This document shows positions 33,358 through 42,527 of a DNA stretch of 64,000 nt, piece after piece. The notes under the pieces are model-generated. The model did not search any database. It was not told the DNA's origin and worked only from the letters and a program-made list of their open reading frames with translations. Numbering within the stretch: the stretch's first letter is position 1; every line of letters starts with the position of its first letter. This DNA is from Borreliella yangtzensis. GTDB taxonomy: Bacteria > Spirochaetota > Spirochaetia > Borreliales > Borreliaceae. Position numbers and translations under genes: made by a program. The DNA lies in assembly GCF_014201775.1 (NCBI RefSeq), contig NZ_JACHFG010000002.1, positions 62,001-126,000 of the forward strand. The letters run 5' to 3'.

Positions 33358-34983
33358 TTAATTATGGTTTGTATTTTTAATTGATTTTAATTCAGAAAAA
33401 TAGTAAACTTCTGATACATTAGGATTCCATCCAGTCCATTTGTCGTTTCTAAAGAGGTAGTGTCCAGAATATATATATATTGGTGCGGCAGGAAAATCTT
33501 TTTCAATTATTATCTCTTCTGCTTTTCTGAGTATTTTTTTTCTTTTTATAGGATCTTTTTCGAAATCTGATTCTTTGATGAGTTTATCAAATTCCAAGTT
33601 TGAATATTTATACGATGCAAGTTGTGAATTTTCGCTTGTAAATATAGTAAAGTATGTGTGTGGATCTAAATATTCCCCAATGCGTCCAATCCGTATTATT
33701 TCAAAATTACCTGTATTCCTACTATTGGTAAGAACGGGCCAATTTTCAGTAGTAAGCATAATATTTATATTTAAAATTTTTTTCCATTGGTTTTGAATAA
33801 ATGAAGCAATTTTTTTATGAGTTTCATTTGTATTATATTTTAGCGTTAGCGTTGGAAATCCTTTTCCATTTGGATAACCAGCTTTTGTTAAAAGCTTTTT
33901 AGATTTTTCAGGATCAAATAGAGCTAATTTTTTGCCGTAATTGTAATTTTCAAGATTAGGGGTTATTTCTCTTGTGGGAACTGTACCATCATTGAGCACT
34001 TTGTAAGTTAAAGTTTCTCTGTCGATAGCTAATGTTAAAGCTTCTCTAACCCTAACATCATTAAGGGGTTTTATTTTTGTATTAAATGAGTATAAATAAA
34101 TCGCATTACTTTTGTGTTGATAATAGTCATTTTGTAGTTTTATTTCATTTACAATGTCTGGCGGAATGCTGTTAAAAATAGCATCAATTTCGTTGTTTTT
34201 GTACATATTGTATACAGTCAGGTCGTTGTCAGATGTAATGTAGACAAGCTTTTCAAGTTCTACTTCTTTTGCATTGTAATAGTGTTCATTTTTTTCAAAT
34301 ATAATTTTTTCATTAGGTAATCTTTTTTTTAATTTAAAAGGACCACTGGTAACCATGTTTTCAGGGTTTGTCCAATTTTTTTTATATTTGTCAATAGCAT
34401 GAATAGGTACTGGCATGAATGAATGATGTAAAAGTAGTTCAAGAAAATAAGGCTTTGGAGATGTTAGCGTTATTTCCACTGTTTTGCTATCAATTGCTTT
34501 AATTCCAAGTTCGGAATCAGGTACTTTCCCATCAAAGTACTCTTGCCCATTTTTTATTATTGATTTAAACATATCAACATGTGGAGATTCTGTCTCTTTA
34601 TTTAAAATTCTTAAAAAAGATTTTCTTATTCCTTCAGCAGTAATTGAAACTCCATCGCTCCAAACAAGATTATCTCTTAGATAAAATTGATATGTTTTTT
34701 TATCTTTTGAGACTTCCCAATTTTTAGCAAGCCCAGGCTTGAGCTTTCCCGTTTTGGTATTTAATGTCAAGAGTCCGGAAAATATTTGTTCCAAGATTCT
34801 TGCTCCTATTGTTTCATCTACCAAGTGAGGATCGAGTGACGAAGGTGCGCCCCCTATGTATACTTGAAATGTTAATTTTTCTTTTTCTGAGTTGCTATTG
34901 CATGCAATCAAAGACGCGACAAGCATAAATAGCGTTATCATCTTAATTTTTTTACCGATTTTTTCAATTTTATTAAAGTTCAT
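33358..34983 (-). CDS. oppA3: Oligopeptide-binding lipoprotein OppA (third copy)
   Basis: Peptide-binding lipoprotein that delivers oligopeptides to OppBCDF; Borrelia cannot make most amino acids and relies on peptide uptake. It has 541 residues. The signal peptide ends LVASLIAC with the lipobox Cys at about 28; the leader is longer than in the other two copies because of an extra NKIEKIGKKI segment. Family features include GGAPSSLDPHLVDETIGARI, YQFYLRDNLVWSDGVSITAEG (region about 95), VREALTLAIDRETLT, and a C-terminal AAPIYIYSGHYLFRN region. AAAGG precedes the ATG. Clearly paralogous to the next two genes throughout its length. Third in the order of transcription. Confidence 0.95.
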   Translation of the reverse strand: MNFNKIEKIGKKIKMITLFMLVASLIACNSNSEKEKLTFQVYIGGAPSSLDPHLVDETIGARILEQIFSGLLTLNTKTGKLKPGLAKNWEVSKDKKTYQFYLRDNLVWSDGVSITAEGIRKSFLRILNKETESPHVDMFKSIIKNGQEYFDGKVPDSELGIKAIDSKTVEITLTSPKPYFLELLLHHSFMPVPIHAIDKYKKNWTNPENMVTSGPFKLKKRLPNEKIIFEKNEHYYNAKEVELEKLVYITSDNDLTVYNMYKNNEIDAIFNSIPPDIVNEIKLQNDYYQHKSNAIYLYSFNTKIKPLNDVRVREALTLAIDRETLTYKVLNDGTVPTREITPNLENYNYGKKLALFDPEKSKKLLTKAGYPNGKGFPTLTLKYNTNETHKKIASFIQNQWKKILNINIMLTTENWPVLTNSRNTGNFEIIRIGRIGEYLDPHTYFTIFTSENSQLASYKYSNLEFDKLIKESDFEKDPIKRKKILRKAEEIIIEKDFPAAPIYIYSGHYLFRNDKWTGWNPNVSEVYYFSELKSIKNTNHN

Positions 34984-35053
34984 TTTAACCTTTTCCCCAA
35001 ATTAAAATTATTTATGAGTTTAAGCTATCTTTTTTTTAGAAGAAAGTCAATAA

Positions 35054-35092
35054 AAAAATCGTCTATAAATTTATTTTTTATAGACGATTTTT
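35054..35092 (-). terminator. Intrinsic terminator between oppA2 and oppA3
   Basis: A perfect 16-base stem: AAAAATCGTCTATAAA at 35054-35069 pairs with 35077-35092 over a seven-base loop. Read on the minus strand it ends in a run of T (complement of 35052-35058) and lies 22 bases past the oppA2 stop. The symmetry gives T runs on both strands. It would partly insulate oppA3 from oppA2 transcription. Confidence 0.85.
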
Positions 35093-35113
35093 ATTTGATT
35101 AATTATTAATTAT

Positions 35114-36697
35114 TTATTTTTTTAATTTTAGTTGAGATAAATCAAATCTTTCTGAAATATTGGTATTCCAACCTGTCCACTTGTCATTTCTGAAAAGGTA
35201 ACTATTTCCGTATATGTATATTGGTGCTATTGGAAAATCTTTTTCAATAATTATTTCTTCTGCTTGTCTTAGGATGTCTTGTCTTTTTATTGGGTCAAGT
35301 TCAAGATCAGATTTATTAATAAGCGCGTTGTATTCTGGGTTTGAGTAATTGTGAGATGAGAATTGGGTGTATCCTTGTGTGAATATGGTTAAAAATGTCA
35401 AAGGATCAGCATAATCCCCTATCCATCCTGCTCTTGCTATTTCGTAATTTCCATTTGCTTTGGTGTTTAAGTAAGTTGTCCATTCTTCGTTTTCAAGTTC
35501 TACATCGATATTTAAGTTTTTTTTCCATTGGTTTTGAATAAATTCACAAATTTTTTTATTTGATTCGTTTGTATTATATTTTAATTTTAAAACAGGAAAT
35601 CCATTCCCATTAGGATAACCAGCTTCAGCCAGAAGGGCTTTTGCAATTTCAGGATTAAATAATTCTAAATTTTTTGCATAAGAATATGAGCTAAAGTTAG
35701 GAGTTGCCCTTCTTGTAGGAGTAGTTCCGTTGTCAAGAACTTTATATGTGAGTGTTTCTCTATCAATAGCAAGAGTTAAAGCTTTTCTAATCTTAACATT
35801 GTCAAGTGGTTTTATGTGCGTGTTGAATGCATAAAAGTATATGGCATTAACAGCTGATGAGTAATAATCGCTTCGTAATTTTAGATCTTTAATTAAGTCG
35901 GGCGGTATGGAGCCAAAGATTGCATCTAATTCTGAATTTTCATACATTTTATATGCTGTTGAGTTATCATTTGTTGTATAAAATGTAATTTCTTGTACTT
36001 CCACTTCGTTTGAGTTGTAGTATTTATCATTTTTTTCGAACACATATTTTTCGTTAGGAACTCTTTCTTTTAATTTAAAAGGGCCGCTGGTAACCATGTT
36101 TTCAGGGCTTGTCCAGCTTTGTCCGTACTTTTCGGTAATGTGAATTGGTATTGGAATAAATGATTGGTGCACTAGCATGTCAATAAAGTAGGGCTTTGGT
36201 GATTCTAATGTTATTTCTAATGTTTTTTCGTCAATGGCTCTAATCCCAAGTTCAGAGTCAGATACTTGTTCGTCAAAATATTTTTGACCATTTTTAATTG
36301 TTGATTTAACCATTTCAACATACTTTGAGCCAGTTTCTTTATTTAGAATTCTAAGATAAGATTTTCTAATCCCTTCTGCAGTGATTGCAACTCCATCGCT
36401 CCAGTTAATTTTTTCTCTTAGAGTAAATGTATAAACTGTCCCATCAGAAGAAATATCCCAGCTTTTTGCAAGCCCTGGCTTGTTTCCTCCTGTGCTAGGA
36501 TCCCCTGTAACAAGCCCTCTAAACATTGTGTCTATCATTTTTGATGCGACATTATCATCTGCTAATTGAGGGTCAAGACTGCTTGGCTCTGCTCCCAAGC
36601 TTATTTTAAATGATACTCCTTCTGCTTTTTTTGCATCATTACAGCAAAGAAAAGTTAGAAAAAATATTATTGAAAATAATGATTTTTGTAATTTCAT
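35114..36697 (-). CDS. oppA2: Oligopeptide-binding lipoprotein OppA (second copy)
   Basis: The second peptide-binding lipoprotein paralog, 527 residues. Signal peptide MKLQKSLFSIIFFLTFLCC carries two adjacent cysteines, the second or first serving as lipid site (LTFLCCN). It shares with oppA3 and oppA1 the blocks GAEPSSLDPQLADDNVASKM, WSDGVAITAEGIRKSYLRIL, TLAIDRETLTYKVLDNGT and FRNDKWTGWNTN. A GGAGG ribosome site lies 11 bases before the ATG. A strong terminator follows the stop. The different paralogs are reported to bind different peptides and to be regulated separately in B. burgdorferi. Confidence 0.95.
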   Translation of the reverse strand: MKLQKSLFSIIFFLTFLCCNDAKKAEGVSFKISLGAEPSSLDPQLADDNVASKMIDTMFRGLVTGDPSTGGNKPGLAKSWDISSDGTVYTFTLREKINWSDGVAITAEGIRKSYLRILNKETGSKYVEMVKSTIKNGQKYFDEQVSDSELGIRAIDEKTLEITLESPKPYFIDMLVHQSFIPIPIHITEKYGQSWTSPENMVTSGPFKLKERVPNEKYVFEKNDKYYNSNEVEVQEITFYTTNDNSTAYKMYENSELDAIFGSIPPDLIKDLKLRSDYYSSAVNAIYFYAFNTHIKPLDNVKIRKALTLAIDRETLTYKVLDNGTTPTRRATPNFSSYSYAKNLELFNPEIAKALLAEAGYPNGNGFPVLKLKYNTNESNKKICEFIQNQWKKNLNIDVELENEEWTTYLNTKANGNYEIARAGWIGDYADPLTFLTIFTQGYTQFSSHNYSNPEYNALINKSDLELDPIKRQDILRQAEEIIIEKDFPIAPIYIYGNSYLFRNDKWTGWNTNISERFDLSQLKLKK

Positions 36698-36794
36698 AAT
36701 TTTTTATGCCTCCGTTTTGAAGTTAACTTTAATTTTATAATTGCCCTTCTGTAGATATTAATTTTAAATCTTAATTTTAAAATTACTTATTTTA

Positions 36795-38375
36795 TTATTT
36801 TTTAGTTTTAATATCTTCGTATAAATAGCTTTCTGCAATATTTGGCATCCACCCTGCCCATTTATCATTCCTGAAAAGGTAATGAGATTTAGGTGTATAT
36901 AGGGGCGCTACAGGAAAGTCTTTTTCCACTATTATTGCTTCGGCTTCTCTTAGAATATCTTGTCTTTTTATTGGATCAAATTCTAAATTAGATTTTGCTA
37001 TTAAAGCGTCATACTCTTTGTTAGAATATTTGTATGCTCCAAAAAAATGATTTTCTGTTGTAAATAAGCTCTCTAAGAATGTTAAAGGATCAAAATAGTC
37101 TCCCATCCATCCCATACTTGAAATTTGGTAATTTCCAGTTCTTCTGCTTCCTAAAAATGTAGTCCATTCTTCATTCTCGATTTCTATGTTAATGTTTAAT
37201 ATTTTTTTAAATTGTTCTTGCAAAAATTCTGTTGCTATTGAACTTCCTCCACCTTTTGAAATTTTATATTTTAATGTAGGAAATCCTTTTCCATCTGGGT
37301 ATCCAGCTTCAGCTAAAAGTTTTTTTGCATTTTCAGGATCGAATAGTATTAACTTTTTCCCATAAGAATAATTTTCAAATTTTGGAGTTAAATTTCTTGT
37401 TGGCTCTGCACTTCCTTTTAAAACTATTTTAGATAAAGTTTCTCTATCAATAGCAAGTGAGAGGGCTTGTCGAACTTTTAAATTGTCTAGTGGCTTTAGG
37501 GTTGTATTGAATATCATGTATGACATTGCATTTTGTAATCCTGAGTAATAATCATCTCTTATTGTAATCTCTTCTAAATTATTATTCTTTTCTGCTCCTT
37601 GTAGAAAATCGATTTCACCGTTTATGTACATGTTGTAGGCTACGCTACCTTCTATTGGGTAAAATATTACTTCATCAATTTCTACATTTTTTGCATTATA
37701 ATATTTTTCATTTTTTTCTATTACGATTTTATCGTTAATTAATCTTTCTTTGAGCTTGTATGCACCATTAACAACTATATTTTCAGGATTGGTCCAATTT
37801 TCTCCATATTTTTCAACAACATGCATTGGAACTGGTATGTATGCTGAATGTGTTAGCATATCGGGAAAATAAGACTTTGGAGATGTTAGTGTTATTTCTA
37901 GAGTTTTGCTGTCAATAGCTTTTATACCAAGCTCAGATTCAGAGACCGTCCCATCAAAATATTCTTGTGCGTTTTTTATTGTAGATTTTACCAAATTAGC
38001 ATATAATGCAGCTGTTTTTTTATTTAAAATTCTTAGATATGATTTTTTTATCTCTTCAGCAGTAATGGCAACCCCATCGCTCCAAACTATATTTTCTCTT
38101 AGGTGAAATGTGTAAATAGTTCCGTTCTCAGTAATATTCCAACTTTTTGCAAGTCCTGGTTTATATTTTCCAGTTTGTGAATCTTTTACTACTAGGCCTA
38201 AAAATAGGTTTATAATGATATTGCTACCATAAAGGTCTGTTGAAAGCTGAGGATCAAGTGATGATGGTTCGTTTAAATTTGACACTCTAAAAACTATTTT
38301 TTCTTTTGCAATACTATTAGTACAGGCCATTAAAGAAAAAATAGTTAGTATTAAAGCTATTTTTGTGTATTTCAT
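36795..38375 (-). CDS. oppA1: Oligopeptide-binding lipoprotein OppA (first copy)
   Basis: The first-transcribed peptide-binding paralog, 526 residues from ATG 38375. The signal peptide is MKYTKIALILTIFSLMAC with the lipobox Cys at 18. An in-frame TTG at 38393 would add six residues, but the ribosome site AAGGA lies between it and the ATG, so the ATG is right. Shared family blocks: NEPSSLDPQLSTDLYGSNI, WSDGVAITAEEIKKSYLRIL, AIDRETLSKIVLKGSAEPT and FRNDKWAGWMPN. It carries a local replacement near residue 375 (SKGGGSSIATEF) where the other two have NTNE.KKI. Its upstream region has unusual repeats. Confidence 0.95.
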   Translation of the reverse strand: MKYTKIALILTIFSLMACTNSIAKEKIVFRVSNLNEPSSLDPQLSTDLYGSNIIINLFLGLVVKDSQTGKYKPGLAKSWNITENGTIYTFHLRENIVWSDGVAITAEEIKKSYLRILNKKTAALYANLVKSTIKNAQEYFDGTVSESELGIKAIDSKTLEITLTSPKSYFPDMLTHSAYIPVPMHVVEKYGENWTNPENIVVNGAYKLKERLINDKIVIEKNEKYYNAKNVEIDEVIFYPIEGSVAYNMYINGEIDFLQGAEKNNNLEEITIRDDYYSGLQNAMSYMIFNTTLKPLDNLKVRQALSLAIDRETLSKIVLKGSAEPTRNLTPKFENYSYGKKLILFDPENAKKLLAEAGYPDGKGFPTLKYKISKGGGSSIATEFLQEQFKKILNINIEIENEEWTTFLGSRRTGNYQISSMGWMGDYFDPLTFLESLFTTENHFFGAYKYSNKEYDALIAKSNLEFDPIKRQDILREAEAIIVEKDFPVAPLYTPKSHYLFRNDKWAGWMPNIAESYLYEDIKTKK

Positions 38376-38416
38376 GGAATTTTCCTTTTTCAAAATTTTG
38401 CATATTTATTGTGTTA

Positions 38417-38446
38417 ATTCTTTATTAATCTTTTTTAATAAAGAAT
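38417..38446. repeat. Perfect 11-base inverted repeat upstream of oppA1
   Basis: ATTCTTTATTA at 38417-38427 and TAATAAAGAAT at 38436-38446, eight-base spacer, 42 bases upstream of the oppA1 ATG on the minus strand. The position suits either an operator or a hairpin in the oppA1 leader. Stem is nearly all A-T, so an RNA hairpin would be weak. Confidence 0.6.
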
Positions 38447-38511
38447 ATTTATTCTTTTTTGCTTTTAAGTATTTATGCCTCCTGGTACTTTGATTTATCT
38501 TATGTTTAAAT

Positions 38512-38640
38512 TTTACTTTAATTCTTACAATAAAAAAAGTCTAATAAATGTAATAGTTTTTAGTGTTATTTTGCCTGTTGTTGTAAGCTAAAACTTTACT
38601 TTAATTTGTATAATAGATAAGGTATAATAAATGTGAAATG
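38512..38640. repeat. Imperfect tandem duplication carrying promoter elements
   Basis: Two copies of TTTACTTTAATT followed by a matching segment ending ATAAATGT.A.(T)AG/TG, at 38512-38560 and 38595-38643, spaced 83 bases. Apart from a few single-base gaps about three quarters of positions agree by eye. The second copy contains two TATAAT hexamers; the first has TTACAAT and TCTAAT at the equivalent places. Confidence 0.5.
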
Positions 38641-38773
38641 TTTTCAAAAATGTGTGCTTGTTTAATATTGGTTATTTATTGTTAGTTTTGTAGAGTTGTT
38701 TATTCGTGGGAAATAAAATGATGTAACTAATGATTAAGTGGCAAAATAAAATGCTTTTAAAGGTGCTAGTTTT

Positions 38774-39667
38774 ATGTTTGTACAAAATGAAAGTTTTGAT
38801 AAATATTTTAAAGATATGGAAAGCGACTTTGTAAGTCAATTTAAGTCTGTTGAAAATGTTAATTATTTAGATAAATCTTATCGCAATGCGGATCTTAATA
38901 GTAGAAGGTTGGTAGATAGAATGATAGAGCGACTTCTTGAGGATAGATCTACTATTGTTGGTATGCAAAACATTTTAGAACTTTACCAAAAGGTTAAATC
39001 CGGTAAGTCTTCAATTATATTAATGGAGCATTACAGTAATTTTGATTTTCCTTGTTTCCAATTTTTACTTTATAAAATGGGCTATAGTGAAATTGCAGAT
39101 CATATTATTCCAATAGCCGGAGTTAAGCTTTTCAGAGATAATCTATTTGTTAAAACTCTTTCTTTGGGATACAATGCAATATTAGTGTATCCACCACACT
39201 CATTTGTTGGGGTTGGTGCAGAGCATGCTAGGCAAAGGCGTGTTTTTAATGCTAATTCTATGAAATATATTTATGAAAAGAAAAATAGTGGGTACATTAT
39301 ACTCATCTTTCCTACAGCTACTAGATATAGAAAAGGGAGGCCCGATACAAAAAAAGTAATTTTAGAAATTGTTAATTATTTTAAAATTTTTGATTATTAT
39401 TTAATGATTGGAATCAATGGGAATGTTTTAGAAGTTTCTGAAGATGGAGACATGTCTCACGATGTTTTTAAAAGAGACTCCCTTATATATAATGCTGACA
39501 AGGTTATAAGTATTGCTGAGTATAGGGATAAAATTTTAAATGCTTTAAAAGATTGTCAACCAGAGGTTTCAAAAGAAGTTTTGGGGTTAAAAATTGCTGA
39601 AGATTTAGAAAATCGGTTTAATACGCTTCATGCAGAAGGGTTTGAAGTGTATAAAAAGATTTTTTGA
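38774..39667 (+). CDS. Glycerol-3-phosphate acyltransferase-like protein
   Basis: A 297-residue acyltransferase. The HX4D catalytic motif is MEHYSNFDFP at about residue 83. VYPPHSFVG and the LIFPTATRYRKGRPDTKK segment (about 178) match the substrate-binding and FPEGTRS-type blocks of plastid-type glycerol-3-phosphate acyltransferases. No membrane segment is evident. It would add the first acyl chain to glycerol 3-phosphate for phospholipid and glycolipid synthesis. B. burgdorferi's homolog is annotated the same way (BB0327, from memory). Ribosome site weak. The TPR membrane protein follows 27 bases later on the same strand. Confidence 0.82.
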   Translation: MFVQNESFDKYFKDMESDFVSQFKSVENVNYLDKSYRNADLNSRRLVDRMIERLLEDRSTIVGMQNILELYQKVKSGKSSIILMEHYSNFDFPCFQFLLYKMGYSEIADHIIPIAGVKLFRDNLFVKTLSLGYNAILVYPPHSFVGVGAEHARQRRVFNANSMKYIYEKKNSGYIILIFPTATRYRKGRPDTKKVILEIVNYFKIFDYYLMIGINGNVLEVSEDGDMSHDVFKRDSLIYNADKVISIAEYRDKILNALKDCQPEVSKEVLGLKIAEDLENRFNTLHAEGFEVYKKIF

Positions 39668-39694
39668 TGTGTGAACTAGGAACTTGATTGCAAT

Positions 39695-42478
39695 ATGCCT
39701 GATATAGATAAGATAAGACAGTTTAAAAGAGAAATATTAGATAATCTTTCTAATGAAAGATTATCTAAAGAATCTTTTGGTGTGAGTATGGATGTTAAGC
39801 TGCCTGAGCCTGGAGAGAGCATTGTTCCCTGGATAAGTGAAGATCTTGGGTTAGGTGAAAATGAAGATGAGCTTGATTTAAATTTTATGCTTGATGCTCT
39901 TGAGAATGAGGATAAATTGTCTTACTCTGACATTTTTAATGACAATTTACCTTCAAGTAGTTCTGATTTGGGAGTTGATATGGATTTAGGGCTTTCAACT
40001 TTGAATGATGATTTTAATGTTTCTTCAGGCGATTCTTTTGAAAATAACATTGACAGAGTTCTTGATGATAATTCTATTGATTTAGAAGTTGCTTCCAAGC
40101 TTGATTTTGATAAGTTAATCGATTCTTCAGAGCCAAGTTCAGAAGAATCAATTAACAATCAAGGTAATAATGATTCTTTTGTCTCTGGAGATGATGATTT
40201 TTTACAATTTATTAAATCTAATGAATCTAATATTGATGATGCTATAAATGATAAAAGCCAGACAGACGAACAAGCAGAGATGTTTGTTGAAGATAATTTA
40301 AATTTAAATTCTGATAACAATGATTTTGAAAATGTTGCAGATGATTTTAAATTTCTAGAGTATGATGAAAATTCAAAATCTAAACGCTTTGAATTTAAAG
40401 TTAATTATCCACTATTTTTAAAACATTTAAATTCCTATCCTAGAAATTTAAGAATTGCAATTGCTGAGGCTTTAACCAAAGAAAATATTTCAAAGTATAA
40501 ACTTGAGGCCTTAATTGATCTTGTTGAAAAAAATAAAAAAAGATTGAAATTTATTGCTAAATTTGTAGGGGATATTGTTGGACGATCTATTAAATTGCCT
40601 GTAATTTATTTTAAGGCGGAAGAATTTAGTAAACTTCAACAGAAATTGAGCTATAGAGTCTCAAGAGCTTTGTTGCCTTTGATAAAAATAGCCTCTTTTT
40701 TTATTGTTTTAGTCTTAGTTTCTTTTTACTTTATAGTAGATGTAGTGTTTTTTTATGTTGCCTCTGAGAGCAAATATAAAGAGGGTATAGAGTCTATATA
40801 TGCAAATAAAAGAGAGCTTGCAAAAGCTCTCTTTAGAGACGCTTATTACATTAGGCCTGATGATAAATGGTTTATCAATTATGCCAGAGCGTTTGAAGAA
40901 ATTAGAGATTTTGATAGTGCTGAAGAAAAGTATGAAGAATTGTTTACAATTGAGCCTTTTTCTAAAAATTCTACAAATAGAAGGCGAAAAAAGTTTAATA
41001 AGGAAGGATATATTGCATATGCTTCTATGAAAGTTAATCTTGGAGAATATTCTCAAGCTAATTCAATACTTGATGAGGTTATATCTTATGATCTTTATGA
41101 TTATGATGCTTTAGTATTAAAGGGGGATAATTATTTTAAATGGGCTAAGACAAATCCTAGTTACTATAAAGATGGTATTAATAGCTATACGGTTGTACTT
41201 TCTAAATATGGACAAAAAAAGGAAATTTTATTTAAGCTTTTTAATGCTTATATTGAAGCTGGTTTAGATACTGAGTCTGATAATGTCAATAATTTTATTA
41301 AGTCAAATGAAATTATTGATATGGATGAAGTTGTTTATACAAAATATGCTAAAAAGCTAGTAGACAAATATATTTCTTTTGTAACCTATAATCAGAGGGC
41401 AAATAATCTTGCTATAAATTTAAATTATCTTAATGGACAAACAAATTTATTGAATAAGGAATTTTCTGATTTCAAAAGAAATGATGGTAGAACTATTTTC
41501 AAGCTTGATAATAATGTTAATATGAATTCAGAGATTGAATATGTTCTTCGAAAAATATTAAATAAAGATCCCAATTACGATAAGGCACTTTTTGAAAGTG
41601 GAAGATATTCGTATTACATAGGGGATTTTAAGAAGGCCGAAGTCTATTTGCTTAAAGCATTAAATAGTTTTAGGCATAAAAATTCAATTGAAGATGCTGG
41701 AGACAAGATATTGGCTTATAAAATTTTAGCAGACATTTATGAAAAATCTAAAGATTCTCTTAGAGCTAGCAATATTATTGGTTTAGCCTTGAGTGACTAT
41801 TCTTTTTATAAAAAACACAATCTCATAAAAGGATCTAAAGAAATTTCTTCAATTTATGAAAAACAAGGTGATATTCTTAGATCTTTAAATGACTTTAAGT
41901 CTGCAATATCTTCTTATAAATTGGCAATAAGTGAGGGTGTTGATTATCCAGATGTTTACTATAAGGTTGGATTACTTAGTTATAGGGAAAACAATTATGA
42001 TGATGCATTGAAATATTTATTTAAAGTAGAGAGCATGGCGGGGTTTTCAAGTAGTAATGAAGTTTTAAATTCTATTGCCTTAACTCTTTATAAGATGGGT
42101 GATTTTTTAGCTTCTAGAAGCTATTATTTAAGGGTTATGCAAAATTTAGAACTAGAGAAGGCCAATGTTTTGAATTTTAATCCCAAAGAAAATGATTATC
42201 ATAAAATTCTTTTATTAAAAGAAATTGAAACTTATAATAATCTTGGAGTTGTAGAAGTAATGGCCTCTTTTTCATCCATAAGAGATACTAAACTTTTTAA
42301 TTCTGGGGTTAGCAATTTAAGCGAATCAGCTAAGATTTTTGATATTTTAAATAGAAATGAAGATATGGTAAAAAGTGTTAAAAAAGATCTTGCTAGTTTG
42401 AATCTCAGAAATATTTTTAAGAATAATTTTTCTAAATCGAATGTTTTGTTTTATGAAAATTTATCCGAAAAGCTTTAA
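39695..42478 (+). CDS. Large membrane-anchored TPR protein with acidic N-terminus
   Basis: A 927-residue protein. Residues 1-225 are acidic and low in complexity, with many D, E, N and S. A basic patch follows (about 228-320), then one strong membrane segment (about 325-355, ASFFIVLVLVSFYFIVDVVFF), then a long TPR array (about 360-900), for example YASMKVNLGEYSQANSILDEV, FESGRYSYYIGDFKKAEVYL and GDILRSLNDFKSAISSYKLA. The TPR part is probably on the periplasmic side. Function unknown; TPR arrays bind partner proteins. The VWA protein gene follows 49 bases downstream. A 13-base perfect inverted repeat lies early in the frame (39738-39767). Confidence 0.8.
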   Translation: MPDIDKIRQFKREILDNLSNERLSKESFGVSMDVKLPEPGESIVPWISEDLGLGENEDELDLNFMLDALENEDKLSYSDIFNDNLPSSSSDLGVDMDLGLSTLNDDFNVSSGDSFENNIDRVLDDNSIDLEVASKLDFDKLIDSSEPSSEESINNQGNNDSFVSGDDDFLQFIKSNESNIDDAINDKSQTDEQAEMFVEDNLNLNSDNNDFENVADDFKFLEYDENSKSKRFEFKVNYPLFLKHLNSYPRNLRIAIAEALTKENISKYKLEALIDLVEKNKKRLKFIAKFVGDIVGRSIKLPVIYFKAEEFSKLQQKLSYRVSRALLPLIKIASFFIVLVLVSFYFIVDVVFFYVASESKYKEGIESIYANKRELAKALFRDAYYIRPDDKWFINYARAFEEIRDFDSAEEKYEELFTIEPFSKNSTNRRRKKFNKEGYIAYASMKVNLGEYSQANSILDEVISYDLYDYDALVLKGDNYFKWAKTNPSYYKDGINSYTVVLSKYGQKKEILFKLFNAYIEAGLDTESDNVNNFIKSNEIIDMDEVVYTKYAKKLVDKYISFVTYNQRANNLAINLNYLNGQTNLLNKEFSDFKRNDGRTIFKLDNNVNMNSEIEYVLRKILNKDPNYDKALFESGRYSYYIGDFKKAEVYLLKALNSFRHKNSIEDAGDKILAYKILADIYEKSKDSLRASNIIGLALSDYSFYKKHNLIKGSKEISSIYEKQGDILRSLNDFKSAISSYKLAISEGVDYPDVYYKVGLLSYRENNYDDALKYLFKVESMAGFSSSNEVLNSIALTLYKMGDFLASRSYYLRVMQNLELEKANVLNFNPKENDYHKILLLKEIETYNNLGVVEVMASFSSIRDTKLFNSGVSNLSESAKIFDILNRNEDMVKSVKKDLASLNLRNIFKNNFSKSNVLFYENLSEKL
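39738..39767 (+). repeat. Perfect 13-base hairpin within the TPR gene 5' end
   Basis: TAGATAATCTTTC at 39738-39750 and its complement at 39755-39767 with a four-base TAAT loop, 43 bases into the coding sequence (residues about 15-24, LDNLSNERLS). No T run follows. It could act as an RNA hairpin affecting early elongation or stability, or simply be chance. Confidence 0.5.
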
Positions 42479-42527
42479 TTATAGGTTTTATTTATTGGTT
42501 TTGAATTGTATATAGGGCGGGTTCCTT

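Larger units (their letters stand above)
38376..38773. promoter_or_regulatory. Divergent regulatory region between oppA1 and acyltransferase gene
   Basis: About 400 bases with no gene. Features are a perfect 11-base inverted repeat (38417-38427 and 38436-38446) in the oppA1 leader, and two imperfect tandem copies of about 50 bases beginning TTTACTTTAATT at 38512 and 38595. The second copy has clear plus-strand TATAAT boxes at 38609-38614 and 38623-38628; the first has degraded versions. I could not assign a matching -35 box with confidence. The boxes are likely promoters of the acyltransferase gene at 38774, with a leader of about 140 bases. Confidence 0.5.

Noticed and set aside
40715-41056. 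Open frame opposite the TPR gene
   Set aside because: Shadow frame rich in F, I and S codons produced by the AT-rich complementary strand; no start signals.
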